The notes beneath the pieces are model-generated. The model did no database searches. It worked only from the letters and a program-made list of their open reading frames with translations, and was not told the origin of the DNA. Of a stretch of 54,499 bases of DNA, positions 1 to 8,613 are shown in pieces. This DNA comes from Clostridiales bacterium (GTDB lineage Bacteria > Bacillota > Clostridia > Oscillospirales > Oscillospiraceae): NCBI GenBank assembly GCA_022786965.1, contig JALFXH010000136.1, positions 1 through 54,499 on the forward strand, written 5' to 3'. Each line of letters opens with the position of its first letter. The first letter of the stretch is position 1. The translations under genes were made by a program, and so were the position numbers.

Positions 1-30
1 GGCAATAAACCGGCCTTTTGAGGACAATAA

Positions 31-68
31 AGAGCGGTATTCAGGGCTTCAGCCATGAATACCGCTCT
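31..68 (-). terminator. Terminator of the cooS-cooC-acsB operon
   Basis: A 13-bp perfect inverted repeat (AGAGCGGTATTCA and its complement) has a loop that can itself fold (GGCT-GAA-GCC). On the minus strand it is followed by TTATTG. It lies just past the acsB stop codon, so it probably ends that operon. Nothing else is seen in bases 1-99. Confidence 0.7.
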
Positions 69-99
69 TCGTTATGTATGGGGGAAATGTCTCCCGGTT

Positions 100-2226
100 T
101 TACATGAGGGGCTCCATCTCCAGAACGGGATGGCCCACCTCGGTCAGGAAGGTGTACAGCTCCTCCATATCGGTGGTGACGGTCTCATCCGCGATCATGG
201 CGGTGAAGTTATCGATGCCGTACAGCTCCTTGGCCGTGGCGTTGATGCGGTCGGCCATCTGATCCTTCAGCTCCTTGGGCAGCCACACGATGCGGCCCAT
301 GCCGCCCTCTGCGGCCAGGAACTTCTTGGAGGCGATGAACTGCTTGCCGTGGCCCATGAAGCCGGGGGTCTGCACACCGCCGCCGGTCATGGAAGCCATC
401 TCGGAGAAGGTCATGCCCAGAGGAGTCATACCGGCGTGCTCACGGCAGGTGATGACAACGCCCATGGAGACAGGCTCAACGCCGCAGATGCACTCGAAGC
501 AGCCGCAGGAGGTCATGGGATCCTGGAACAGGGAGTACAGGGTCACATGCTCCAGAGCACCGTGAGAGTACTTGTTGACGGCCTCGTCCACGGTGGTGTA
601 ACGGCCCAGCTTCTCATCCAGGCAGCCTTCCTTGGGGATGGGCTGGCAGGGACCGGCGGGATCCAGCTCCTTGGTGGCCTTGGCATCCAGCCAGGACACG
701 GCGCCGCACAGACCCAGACGCTCGGGGGTAACGATACAGACGTGGCTGGGGGAGAAGGCCTGGCACATAATGCAGGTGTAGTACTGCTCAACGGACTCGT
801 CGGTCATGGAGGCTAGACGGGCGTCACGCTTGTCGAAGACCTCGTTGGCAGCGGCACGCAGCTTGGCGTTCTGCTCGGCGTCCACAACAATGCGGACCTG
901 GCACTTGTCGACAACAGCCTCGAACTCGCTCTTGACCTTGGCGTACAGAACTTCGCCCAGGTGCTTGAACTTGAAGCCGGCCTCGAAGTCAGCCTTGCTG
1001 ATACGGATACGGATCATGTCGCGCTGACCGGTGTGCATAACGCCCTCGATGCAGTTGATCCAGGAGTGGATCTTACGCTCCATGACGGACTCAAAGTCGG
1101 GCTGCATGGCCTTGCCGGCAACCTCAACGGTGTAGCTGAGGGAGACCTTGGAGCCAGCGGGAACCTCGTCGATTTCGGGTCCGATGACCTCGATCTTGTG
1201 GTCCTCGATCTCGGCGGCTTCCTTGGTCTGAACCAGCTCGAAGCAGTCCACACGGGAGCCGTCCACTTCCACCTGCATATCGCCGCGGCGGATGATTTCG
1301 CCTTCGAAAGCGGAAGCGAAAGCCACGGGGATGTCGATGTTGGTAATCTTGATCTTAATGTCCCGGGCCTCCAGAGAGGTGGCGTTCCACTTGGAAACAT
1401 CGGTCTGAACGATCAGGGACTTGGGAACACGGAAAATATTCTCGGTTTCGTTGGTGATAACGGGGAAGCCCAGAGCGATGGCGCCGGCGCCGCAGGCAAC
1501 GATCACATCGTCCAGAGGAGCGAAGGCGTTAACGAAGGCGGGAACACGCTCGAAGGTGTACTTCATCAGGCCAGCGGCGTCGCCGGGCTGAATGTTGCCG
1601 AAGATCAGAGCTGCACGGACAGCGACGGAGACAACGTGGATGACGGAGGTGACATCCTTGCCCAGAGGGATGACGCGCAGCTCAGCGCCGGTCTTGTAGC
1701 CCTTCTCCTCCAGCTGATCGATGATGCCGCCCACCAGAGTGACCAGCATACCCTGCGCCTGATAGCTCTTGACCAGAGCAACGGCTTCGTCAGCGGTAGG
1801 AGCGGTGCCCAGGATGACGGGCACGCCGGGAATGTCGCCGGTAACCAGGGGAACACCCAGAGAACGGACAACGGCGTCGGGCAGGTGGCCGTAGCAGGGA
1901 GCTGCGTAGGGCTCAGCACCATCGATGTACTTCAGAACCTCGATGAACTCAGCGCACAGAGCGGTGGCAACACCGGACATGAACGCATCATTCAGACGGT
2001 TTTCACGGGTCATCAGGGTCTTGACAACACCCAGTGCTTCCTTCAGCTGACCCAGGGTCTCAACCTTCACGCCGGTCACGCCGTAGTAGCAGGGCAGGCT
2101 GTAGGCAGTGCCGGGGAAGGAAACGGCGTGATCCTCGCCGTACTGTGCAATGGCGTTGTTGATGGCCGCTTCGGTCAGACCATATACGGCATCGTTACCG
2201 CCAAAAACTCTTTCAAAAAGTGTCAC
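100..2226 (-). CDS. acsB: CO-methylating acetyl-CoA synthase (ACS, AcsB/CdhC family)
   Basis: This enzyme condenses CO, a methyl group from the corrinoid protein and CoA into acetyl-CoA at the Ni-Ni-[4Fe4S] A-cluster, the last step of the Wood-Ljungdahl carbonyl branch. The product has 708 residues. The A-cluster ligands are visible: Cys485, Cys488, Cys497 and Cys507 for the cubane, with Cys507 also bridging nickel, and Cys574-Gly575-Cys576 for the distal nickel. Each is offset by exactly 21 from the Moorella numbering (506, 509, 518, 528, 595-597). The start is GTG, seven bases after GGAGG. It is the last gene of cooS-cooC-acsB, 29 bp after cooC. The corrinoid protein and methyltransferase genes are not in this window. 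Confidence 0.96.
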   Translation of the reverse strand: MTLFERVFGGNDAVYGLTEAAINNAIAQYGEDHAVSFPGTAYSLPCYYGVTGVKVETLGQLKEALGVVKTLMTRENRLNDAFMSGVATALCAEFIEVLKYIDGAEPYAAPCYGHLPDAVVRSLGVPLVTGDIPGVPVILGTAPTADEAVALVKSYQAQGMLVTLVGGIIDQLEEKGYKTGAELRVIPLGKDVTSVIHVVSVAVRAALIFGNIQPGDAAGLMKYTFERVPAFVNAFAPLDDVIVACGAGAIALGFPVITNETENIFRVPKSLIVQTDVSKWNATSLEARDIKIKITNIDIPVAFASAFEGEIIRRGDMQVEVDGSRVDCFELVQTKEAAEIEDHKIEVIGPEIDEVPAGSKVSLSYTVEVAGKAMQPDFESVMERKIHSWINCIEGVMHTGQRDMIRIRISKADFEAGFKFKHLGEVLYAKVKSEFEAVVDKCQVRIVVDAEQNAKLRAAANEVFDKRDARLASMTDESVEQYYTCIMCQAFSPSHVCIVTPERLGLCGAVSWLDAKATKELDPAGPCQPIPKEGCLDEKLGRYTTVDEAVNKYSHGALEHVTLYSLFQDPMTSCGCFECICGVEPVSMGVVITCREHAGMTPLGMTFSEMASMTGGGVQTPGFMGHGKQFIASKKFLAAEGGMGRIVWLPKELKDQMADRINATAKELYGIDNFTAMIADETVTTDMEELYTFLTEVGHPVLEMEPLM

Positions 2227-2255
2227 GGTTTTTCCTCCTATTTCGTATTATTCCA

Positions 2256-3026
2256 TTAACAGTCATCACGATCCAGAATTTCTTTGATCTTCCGGATCTC
2301 CTCGATTGCCGTGGGGCTGAAGTCGTAGGGCGATTTGCCCTGACGGTCAGCGTCCATGATCTCCGGGTTATAGTGGATGAAGCCCAGCAGGTCCTCCGCG
2401 GGGATGGCGGACTTGACAAATTCCTCATCCCGGGCATCCCGGACCTTGTTGGCAACCACCCGCACCTGCTTCACACCCAGATCAGCGGCCAGGCGCTTCA
2501 CATTGTGGTAGGTCTGAACGCTGCGGGCGCCGGGCTCAATGACCACGATGAACTGGTCCATATTGCCCGCGGTGCCCCGGCCCAGATGTTCCAGTCCCGC
2601 TTCCATATCCATGATGACCACGTCATTTTTGCGGTAGGTCAGGGCGGCCAGAATGGACTTGAGCATGACGTGCTCCGGACAGACGCAGCCGCTGCCGCCC
2701 ACATCCACGGTGCCCATGACCAGCAGCTTTACGCCATTGATCTCTTTGGAAAAGGTGTCGGGAATGTCAGCCACATAGGGGTTGAGCTTGAAGAACTTGT
2801 TGGCGGCGTTGGCGCCGGTGCGTTCTTCCACTAAGGTGCGCATTTTGGAGATGGGGACGATGGCGTCCACTTCCTCCTGGCTTAGGCCCAGAGCCAGACC
2901 CAGATTGGCATCGGGGTCCACGTCGGCGGCCAGAACAGTCCGGCCCTCCGCGGCATAGAGCCGGGCCAGGGTGGAGGACAGGGTGGTCTTACCCACGCCG
3001 CCCTTACCGGTAATCGCTACTTTCAT
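2256..3026 (-). CDS. cooC: CooC-type nickel-insertion ATPase for CODH/ACS
   Basis: This 256-residue MinD/ParA-fold ATPase matures the nickel sites of CODH or ACS. The deviant Walker A, KGGVGKT, is at residues 8-14. A CxC pair (Cys114 and Cys116, in GSGCVCPEH) matches the metal-binding cysteines known in CooC. ATG is preceded by GAGG. It lies between cooS and acsB on the same strand, which fixes its role as their maturation factor. Whether it serves CooS, AcsB (then AcsF-like) or both cannot be told from sequence. Confidence 0.92.
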   Translation of the reverse strand: MKVAITGKGGVGKTTLSSTLARLYAAEGRTVLAADVDPDANLGLALGLSQEEVDAIVPISKMRTLVEERTGANAANKFFKLNPYVADIPDTFSKEINGVKLLVMGTVDVGGSGCVCPEHVMLKSILAALTYRKNDVVIMDMEAGLEHLGRGTAGNMDQFIVVIEPGARSVQTYHNVKRLAADLGVKQVRVVANKVRDARDEEFVKSAIPAEDLLGFIHYNPEIMDADRQGKSPYDFSPTAIEEIRKIKEILDRDDC

Positions 3027-3064
3027 TGGAAAAAGACCTCGAATTGTAAGTAATCAGAATTCTT

Positions 3065-3155
3065 GTCATACTGAGCGGAGACGAAGTATCTACGCAGATA
3101 CGTTGATACGATGGCGCGAAGATTCCTCGACGCGCTTCGCTTGCTCGGAATGACA
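3065..3155. repeat. Dispersed inverted-repeat element, TGTCATNCTGAGC family, copy 1
   Basis: A 91-bp element in the cooS-cooC gap starts TGTCATACTGAGCGG and ends with the inverse, GCTCGGAATGACA. A second copy with the same ends lies at 10405-10508. It is non-coding and its arms can pair into a long hairpin, so it may reduce cooC-acsB expression relative to cooS. Confidence 0.75.
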
Positions 3156-3165
3156 GAAACTCGTT

Positions 3166-5070
3166 TTAGATGCCCAGAGCGGCACGCTTGGCCTCGATGC
3201 ACTCGATCATCTTGTCGCCCAGGGAGTCGATGTCGGTATCGACAACGAACTTAGCCTCGACCCACTCCTTGATGCCGTCCTCGCCCTGCAGCAGGCGGGT
3301 GACTTCTTCGGATCCCTTGGAGTAAGGATCAACGCCCAGGAAGGTCTCGATGCCGGTAGCCACAACGTAGTTACCGATGGAGACGGCCTTCTCGGACATC
3401 CATTCGGGAGCGCAGCCAACAACGGGCAGCTGGGAGATGGGGATGCCGGAATCCTTGGACAGCTCGGCAGCCAGGATCATCATACGGGAGATATCCACGC
3501 AGGAGCCCATGTGCAGAACGGGAGGAATGCCAGCCAGCTCGCAGACACGCTTCAGACCTGCGCCGCAGTACTCCTTGGCCTGGACAGGATCCATGAGGCC
3601 AGCCTTGGCAGCAGCCTGAGCGGAACAGCCGGTGGTGATGACGATGATGTCGTTCTCCAGCATCTTCTTCATCAGACCGATGTGAGCGGCATCGTGACGA
3701 ACCTTGGGGTTGTTACAGCCGACCATAGCCACAGCGCCGCGGAGGACACCGGAGGTGATGCACTCCAGCAGGGGCTTGGTGGTGCCGAACTCGTCCACCT
3801 GAGAGTTGGCAACGCCGTCCAGAACCTTGACGATGGCTTCCACAGAGTAGCCGACACGGGCCTTCTGCTTCAGGTTGGGGATGTTGACCAGCTCGGGGTT
3901 ACGGTTCTTGAAGTTCTCGATGGCCATCTTGACGATCGCCTTGGCGTTGTCGCCGGCGGTCTTGGCGGAGAACTGGATGAACTCGGAGTCGGGAATCCGG
4001 GCGATGGGGGAGGTGGTGATGAACTTGGTGTGGAAGCACTTGCTCAGGGGGCCCAGAGCGGGGAAGATACACTGCACGTCCACAACGATGGCTTCGCAGG
4101 CGCCGGTGAGAACCACGTTCTCCTGGTTCAGGTAGTTACCGGCCATGGGGATACCGTGACGCATGGCAACCTCGTTGGAGGTGCAGCAGACGCCGGAAAC
4201 GGTGATGCCCTTGGCGCCCATTTCCTTGGCGTAGGCGATCATCTCGGGATCGTTGGCGTAGTAGACGATCATCTCGGACAGGGAGGGATCGTGACCGTGG
4301 ACGACGATGTTGACGTTGTCCTTCTCCATAACGCCGATGTTGGCCTCGGTGTCAATGGGCTTGGGGGTGCCGAACATGACGTCGGAGAACTCGGTGCCCA
4401 TCATGGAGCCGCCCCAACCGTCGGACAGACCTGCACGCAGGGACTGACGGATCAGAGCTTCAGCCAGAGAGGAGTTACCCATATGGGTCATGTGCATAGC
4501 GGTGGCGATTTCGCGGTCGATAGCGCGGGGCATGATCTCAGCCTTGCGCCACAGCTCCTTGGTGTGCTCGGGAGCACGCTGAGCGAACTTCTGCTCGCCG
4601 AAGGGGAAGCCGTACTCCAGCAGGCCGATCTCAGCCATCTCGTGGGCCAGATCGTAGATATCCTTGCCCTCGGTTTCCACGCCCCACTCCTTGGCGATAC
4701 GGATCAGCTTCTCGGGGTCCTTGACCTGATAGTTGCCGCCTTCGTGGGTCTGGTGCAGGGTGTGCATGATTTCACGGCCGTGGTCAGAGTGTGCTGCAGT
4801 ACCGCCGACGGTGAAACGCAGGTAGTTACGGGCGACGATACCATGAACGTCGCAGCCGCAGATGCCCCGGGGGGACTTCTTGGTGATGCGGCAGGGGCCC
4901 ATGGAGCAGATACGGCAGCAGGTGCCGCTCTCGCCGAAGCCGCAGTGAGGAGTCTGGTTCTTAACACGCTGCTGCCAGGTGTCAGCGCCAACTTTCTGCG
5001 CGGTTTCCAGCAGAGAATTGGTGGCAGCTTCCATCTCCTCGATGGTGGTTGTAAATGCCCAATCCTTCAA
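3166..5070 (-). CDS. cooS: Anaerobic Ni-Fe carbon monoxide dehydrogenase catalytic subunit
   Basis: The enzyme interconverts CO and CO2 with ferredoxin. With AcsB it supplies CO for acetyl-CoA synthesis. The product has 634 residues, typical of CooS/AcsA. D- and B-cluster cysteines are in order near the N-terminus: Cys43, 51, 52, 55, 60 and 71 (HCGFGESGTCCRIC, then GPCRI and GICGC). C-cluster ligands are recognisable as the His in VVHGHDPS and Cys in GVCCTSN, GACEAI, MVGCNNP, TTGCSAQ and MGSCVD. The start is TTG with AGGAGG eight bases upstream and no competing ATG. It is the first gene of its operon, with a consensus promoter at 5145-5173. Confidence 0.96.
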   Translation of the reverse strand: MKDWAFTTTIEEMEAATNSLLETAQKVGADTWQQRVKNQTPHCGFGESGTCCRICSMGPCRITKKSPRGICGCDVHGIVARNYLRFTVGGTAAHSDHGREIMHTLHQTHEGGNYQVKDPEKLIRIAKEWGVETEGKDIYDLAHEMAEIGLLEYGFPFGEQKFAQRAPEHTKELWRKAEIMPRAIDREIATAMHMTHMGNSSLAEALIRQSLRAGLSDGWGGSMMGTEFSDVMFGTPKPIDTEANIGVMEKDNVNIVVHGHDPSLSEMIVYYANDPEMIAYAKEMGAKGITVSGVCCTSNEVAMRHGIPMAGNYLNQENVVLTGACEAIVVDVQCIFPALGPLSKCFHTKFITTSPIARIPDSEFIQFSAKTAGDNAKAIVKMAIENFKNRNPELVNIPNLKQKARVGYSVEAIVKVLDGVANSQVDEFGTTKPLLECITSGVLRGAVAMVGCNNPKVRHDAAHIGLMKKMLENDIIVITTGCSAQAAAKAGLMDPVQAKEYCGAGLKRVCELAGIPPVLHMGSCVDISRMMILAAELSKDSGIPISQLPVVGCAPEWMSEKAVSIGNYVVATGIETFLGVDPYSKGSEEVTRLLQGEDGIKEWVEAKFVVDTDIDSLGDKMIECIEAKRAALGI

Positions 5071-5116
5071 AGTGATTTCCTCCTAATCATTGATTCTTGA
5101 GACGAACGAAATAACG

Positions 5117-5173
5117 CTTATGCAGAACATAAGGTATCGATATTATTTTACTAATTAAATGCAAGATTGTCAA
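5117..5173 (-). promoter_or_regulatory. cooS promoter with a palindrome at the transcript start
   Basis: On the minus strand TTGACA (5173-5168), a 17-bp spacer and TAAAAT (5150-5145) make a near-consensus sigma-A promoter. Just downstream, at 5117-5133, is a 6-5-6 inverted repeat (CTTATG, five bases, CATAAG) covering roughly +5 to +21. That is a position suited to a repressor operator or a short 5' hairpin. The leader is about 70 nt. Confidence 0.75.
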
Positions 5174-5289
5174 TCGTGCATTTTCACACAATTCTTCCTA
5201 TTTTCCTATCCCCCACGGGGGGATTTTTGGTTAATTTACATGATAACCCAATCCGTACTCCACCGGAATTGGGTAAAAAAAGAAAGAAT

Positions 5290-5318
5290 CCTGCCGCCGG
5301 AGATCGGCCAGAGGCAGG
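5290..5318 (-). terminator. Terminator of the polysaccharide deacetylase gene
   Basis: CCTGCC and GGCAGG arms enclose a GCCG/CGGC inner stem. On the minus strand the hairpin is followed by a T-rich run with seven consecutive Ts at its end. It lies 26 bp past the deacetylase stop codon. The rest of 5174-5289 holds two more short palindromes but no gene. Confidence 0.65.
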
Positions 5319-5343
5319 AAAAAACAATAAAAATATGAAAAAA

Positions 5344-6030
5344 TTATGGTGTTTTCTCTACCCGCGGGAAGTTGCTGTAGGCACGTCCGGGACGCAGCTT
5401 CACCCCCCGGACGCGGACCAGCCGGGAAACGGTGACGATTTCGTAATCCTGATCCAGCAGCACATCCACGATGTCCAGCGCGGCCTGCACGGAGCTGTCG
5501 GACATATCGTGCAGCAGCACGATATCACCGTCCTTCACGTTCTTCAGAACAAAGCGTTCCACGGAAGCGGTATTGTGGGTGGCCCAGTCCCGGGGGTCCA
5601 CGGACCAGCCCAGAATGGCCAGATTCCGAACCTCAGCGACCTGCCGTACCGCGTCGGAGCAGCAGCCTCCCGGGGGCCGCAGGAACACCGGCTGGCAGCC
5701 TTCCGGCAGCAGAGCCTGGCTTTCTTCCAGCTCCTCCGCAATGTCCCGGCGGCTCATCTGCTTCATATTCTTGTGGGTGAAGCCGTGGTAGCCGATTTCG
5801 TGGCCCTCTTCCCAAATCCGCCGGGTCAGGTCGGGATAGTCCTTCATCCGGTAACCGCACAGCAGGAAGGTGACCTGGACGCCCCGGTCGTAAAGCCCGT
5901 CCAGGAGCTTGCGGGTATACTTGCCCGAGGGCCCGTCGTCAAAGGTCAGGGCCACATATTTGGTTTCCTTGGCCTCCGCGGGCAGGATCAGCAGGGATAA
6001 GCTCAGGAGAATTGCCAGACATTTTCGCAT
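5344..6030 (-). CDS. Secreted polysaccharide deacetylase (NodB/CE4 domain)
   Basis: This is a 228-residue protein with an N-terminal signal peptide (MRKCLAILLSLSLLILPAEA, cleavage likely near Ala20) and one NodB domain. Visible CE4 motifs are TFDDGPS (first Asp catalytic, second metal-binding), IGYHGFTH (metal histidines), RPPGG and the late IVLLHD. The family removes N-acetyl groups from peptidoglycan or chitin-like polymers outside the membrane. The chosen ATG follows AGGAGG by nine bases. An in-frame ATG seven codons upstream would place this ribosome site inside the coding region, so it is rejected. The exact substrate is unknown. Confidence 0.88.
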   Translation of the reverse strand: MRKCLAILLSLSLLILPAEAKETKYVALTFDDGPSGKYTRKLLDGLYDRGVQVTFLLCGYRMKDYPDLTRRIWEEGHEIGYHGFTHKNMKQMSRRDIAEELEESQALLPEGCQPVFLRPPGGCCSDAVRQVAEVRNLAILGWSVDPRDWATHNTASVERFVLKNVKDGDIVLLHDMSDSSVQAALDIVDVLLDQDYEIVTVSRLVRVRGVKLRPGRAYSNFPRVEKTP

Positions 6031-6058
6031 GAACACCACCCTCCTTTCCATGAATTCG

Positions 6059-6087
6059 TTGACGGCGGATAAAAAATAGGGTATACT
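6059..6087 (+). promoter_or_regulatory. Promoter of rlmA
   Basis: TTGACG (6059-6064), a 17-bp spacer and TATACT (6082-6087) lie 22 bp before the rlmA start, leaving a very short leader. Confidence 0.75.
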
Positions 6088-6108
6088 ATTCTATTGGAGG
6101 ATTATGAT

Positions 6109-6909
6109 ATGAACCTGATCTGCCCGATTTGTGAAAAACCCCTGTGCCGGGAGGAGCGCCGCCTGGTCTGCCCGGAAAACCATAGCTTTGATATTGCCCG
6201 GCAGGGCTATGTGAATCTGCTGCCCGTCCAGCGGCGGCACTCCGCCCACCCGGGAGACACCAAAGAGCAGGTGGCCTCCCGCCGGGAGTTTTTGGAGGGC
6301 GGCTTTTACGCTCCCATCTCAGACGCGCTCATTGCTGCCGCCCAAAAATACGGAGCCACCGGCCCGATTCTGGATGTGGGCTGCGGGGAGGGCTACTACT
6401 GCACCCGGCTGGCCAAGGCTATGGGCGCCGAGCTTGTGGGATTGGACATTTCCAAGGACGCGGTGCGCAGTGCCGCGGGGAAATATAAGGATGCCCGGTG
6501 GCTGTGCGCCACGGCGGCCCGGATTCCCGTGGAGGATGGCGGCGCTGGGCTGCTGACCAGCCTGTTCGCAATCACTCTGCCGGAGGAATTTCACCGGGTT
6601 TTGCGGGAAAACGGCCTGTTTTTTCAGGTGCTTGCGGCGCAGGATCACCTGCTGGGGCTGAAAAAGATCATCTATGAGGAACTGGTTTTCCGGGACAAGG
6701 ACACCGTTCCGGAGCTGCCGGGCTTTGGCCTTTTGAAATCCATCCCCATCCGCTTTTCTTTTACGGTGGAGGGGAACCAGGTGCAGAACCTGTTTGCCAT
6801 GACGCCCCACCTGTTCCGGGTGAGTAAAGCCGGCGCGGACCGCCTGCGGGAAACGAAGGTCCTGACGGATACGGCAAGCTGCGTGCTGAACGTCTTCCGG
6901 CGTACATAA
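6109..6909 (+). CDS. rlmA: 23S rRNA (guanine-N1)-methyltransferase, RlmA family
   Basis: The 266-residue SAM-dependent methyltransferase has an N-terminal zinc finger (CPICEKPLC, then VCPENHSF with Cys and His ligands). The RlmA signature ARQGYVNLL and a glycine-rich SAM loop (LDVGCGEGYY) follow. The family methylates N1 of G745/G748 in 23S rRNA hairpin 35. ATG at 6109 sits eight bases after GGAGG. A TTG five codons upstream overlaps that site and is not used here. RlmA-I and RlmA-II (TlrB-like) differ in target base and I cannot separate them. Confidence 0.88.
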   Translation: MNLICPICEKPLCREERRLVCPENHSFDIARQGYVNLLPVQRRHSAHPGDTKEQVASRREFLEGGFYAPISDALIAAAQKYGATGPILDVGCGEGYYCTRLAKAMGAELVGLDISKDAVRSAAGKYKDARWLCATAARIPVEDGGAGLLTSLFAITLPEEFHRVLRENGLFFQVLAAQDHLLGLKKIIYEELVFRDKDTVPELPGFGLLKSIPIRFSFTVEGNQVQNLFAMTPHLFRVSKAGADRLRETKVLTDTASCVLNVFRRT

Positions 6910-6969
6910 TATCCCCGCAGATCTGGGGCAATATGTCTGGTAAAAAGTCGAAATAACGGAGAAATGTGA

Positions 6970-8031
6970 ATGCTGAACAAATTACAGGCAATCTGCAATA
7001 AATATGAAGAGCTTTGCGCCCGCTCTGAGCAGCCGGATTTCTACGCCGACCCTCAGAAGGCGGCGAAGCAGTTGCGGGAGAAGAACGATTTAGAGCCAAT
7101 TGTCGAATGCTATCAGGCTTACCGGCAGGCGGAAACCGACATGGCGGACGCTCAGGAACTGATGTCCGACCCGGAAATGAAGGAGCTGTGTCAGGAAACC
7201 TATACGCAGGCCAAGGCGGCGAAGGAAGAACTCTACGAAAAGCTGCAAATCCTGCTGCTGCCCAAGGACCCTAACGACGAAAAAAGCGTTATTGTGGAGA
7301 TCCGAGGCGGCGTGGGCGGGGAGGAAAGCGCCCTGTTTGCACACAGTTTGTTTCGGATGTACTCCATGTACGCGGCGAAAATGGGCTGGAGCGTGGAGCT
7401 GCTCAATTACAATGAGACAGAGCTGGGGGGCGTGAAGGAGGCGGATTTCGTCATTAACGGCCGGGGGGCCTACTCCCGGATGAAGTACGAGTCCGGCGTC
7501 CACCGGGTTCAGCGGGTGCCGGAGACGGAATCCGGCGGCCGGGTCCACACCTCCACCGCCACCGTGGCGGTGCTGCCGGAGATGGAAGAGGTGGACGTGC
7601 AGATTAACCCCGCCGACATCGAAATGCAGGTCTACCGGGCCAGCGGCGCCGGCGGCCAGCACGTAAACAAGACCAGCTCTGCCGTGCGGCTGATTCACAA
7701 GCCCACGGGGATTGTGGTAGCCTGCCAGGAGGAGCGGAGCCAGGTGCAGAACCGGGAGAAATGTATGCGGATGCTGGCCTCCAAGCTGTATGAGATGGAG
7801 CAGGAGAAGAAGGAAAGCGAGGTCACCGGCCTGCGCCGCAGCCAGGTGGGCACCGGTATGCGCAACGAGCGCATCCGCACTTATAACTTCCCTCAGGGGC
7901 GGGTCACCGACCACCGGGTGAATCTGACGCTGTATCGCATCGACTCCGTCATGGACGGGGATTTGGATGAAATCATCAACGCCCTGGCCACCGCCGATCA
8001 GGCCGAGAAATTAAAGAATTCCCATTCGTAG
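6970..8031 (+). CDS. prfA: Peptide chain release factor 1
   Basis: RF1 recognises UAA and UAG and triggers peptidyl-tRNA hydrolysis. The 353-residue product has the GGQ loop (residues 228-230) and the PxT-type tripeptide PET (184-186, in RVPETES), which marks RF1 rather than RF2. ATG follows GGAG by eight bases. The gene ends in TAG, and those bases belong to the terminal GTAGGGCGGGG of the RAYT/REP element that starts at 8028, so the insertion supplies the stop codon. C-terminal length is normal for the family. Confidence 0.97.
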   Translation: MLNKLQAICNKYEELCARSEQPDFYADPQKAAKQLREKNDLEPIVECYQAYRQAETDMADAQELMSDPEMKELCQETYTQAKAAKEELYEKLQILLLPKDPNDEKSVIVEIRGGVGGEESALFAHSLFRMYSMYAAKMGWSVELLNYNETELGGVKEADFVINGRGAYSRMKYESGVHRVQRVPETESGGRVHTSTATVAVLPEMEEVDVQINPADIEMQVYRASGAGGQHVNKTSSAVRLIHKPTGIVVACQEERSQVQNREKCMRMLASKLYEMEQEKKESEVTGLRRSQVGTGMRNERIRTYNFPQGRVTDHRVNLTLYRIDSVMDGDLDEIINALATADQAEKLKNSHS

Positions 8032-8594
8032 GGCGGGGTTATGACCCCGCCGACCCGCTGGGATATTTGCATGGGTTGGTTGAACGTATGAATCCAAATG
8101 ATGAACACGACCGCTTCCACTCCCGCAAGAATTAAGACAGTACGACTATACCACTCCCAACTATTATTTCGTTACCATCTGTACATGGGAAAAACGCTGC
8201 CTGTTCTGGCATAGGGGCGTGCTGAGCAAGTACGGGGAAATTGCGAAGCGGGGTTTTGAGAAAATTGAACATCATTTTCCTGACGTAATCGTCGACAAAT
8301 TTGTAGTGATGCCGAATCATGTACATGGCATTCTTGTATTGCAAAGTGGAAGCACAAATCTGCCAACGGTGATTGGACAATACAAATCTTATGTATCGAA
8401 GAAAATACATGGTTTTGATGCCGATTGCAAAGTGTGGCAGGCTTCTTTTCATGACCATGTCATTCGAAACCAGAAAGATTATGAGCGGATTTGGCTCTAT
8501 ATAGAAGGAAATCCAATGAGATGGGGAGACGACTGCTTCTATTTATGCGAGTGAGAACAATTACCGGGTCGGCGGGGTCATGACCCCGCCCTAC
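8028..8594 (+). mobile_element. REP-RAYT element with inverted palindromic ends
   Basis: The 567-bp element begins GTAGGGCGGGGTTATGAC and ends with the inverse, GTCATGACCCCGCCCTAC. Each end is itself palindromic (GGCGGGGTCATGACCCCGCC core). It encloses one ORF of the REP-associated tyrosine transposase family. The same palindrome pairs occur without the ORF at 12385-12535 and 16216-16366 and as a remnant at 27367-27395. That relationship is expected of an autonomous element and its non-autonomous derivatives. Confidence 0.85.
8088..8554 (+). pseudogene. REP-associated tyrosine transposase (RAYT, Y1/IS200-like), 5' frameshift
   Basis: The frame open from 8123 reads LRQYDYTTPNYYFVTIC, an N-terminal RAYT signature. 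It then has VMPNHVHGIL (the HUH metal pair), a tyrosine-bearing IGQYKSYVSKK helix, SFHDHVI, and the family tail YIEGNPMRW. The only ATG that fits the usual length is 8088, in another frame, giving an N-terminus ending HSRKN before TAA near 8133. One base lost or two gained near 8130 would join the two parts. A GTG at 8219 could start a 111-residue fragment lacking the first strand of the fold. The gene is therefore probably inactive, although a single-base correction would restore it. Confidence 0.75.
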
Positions 8595-8613
8595 GGATAT
8601 GGAGTTAAGAACT

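Noticed and set aside
961-5100. Long plus-strand open frames opposite acsB and cooS (432 and 529 codons)
   Set aside because: They are shadows of G+C-rich coding sequence. The minus-strand frames carry complete metal-cluster motifs.
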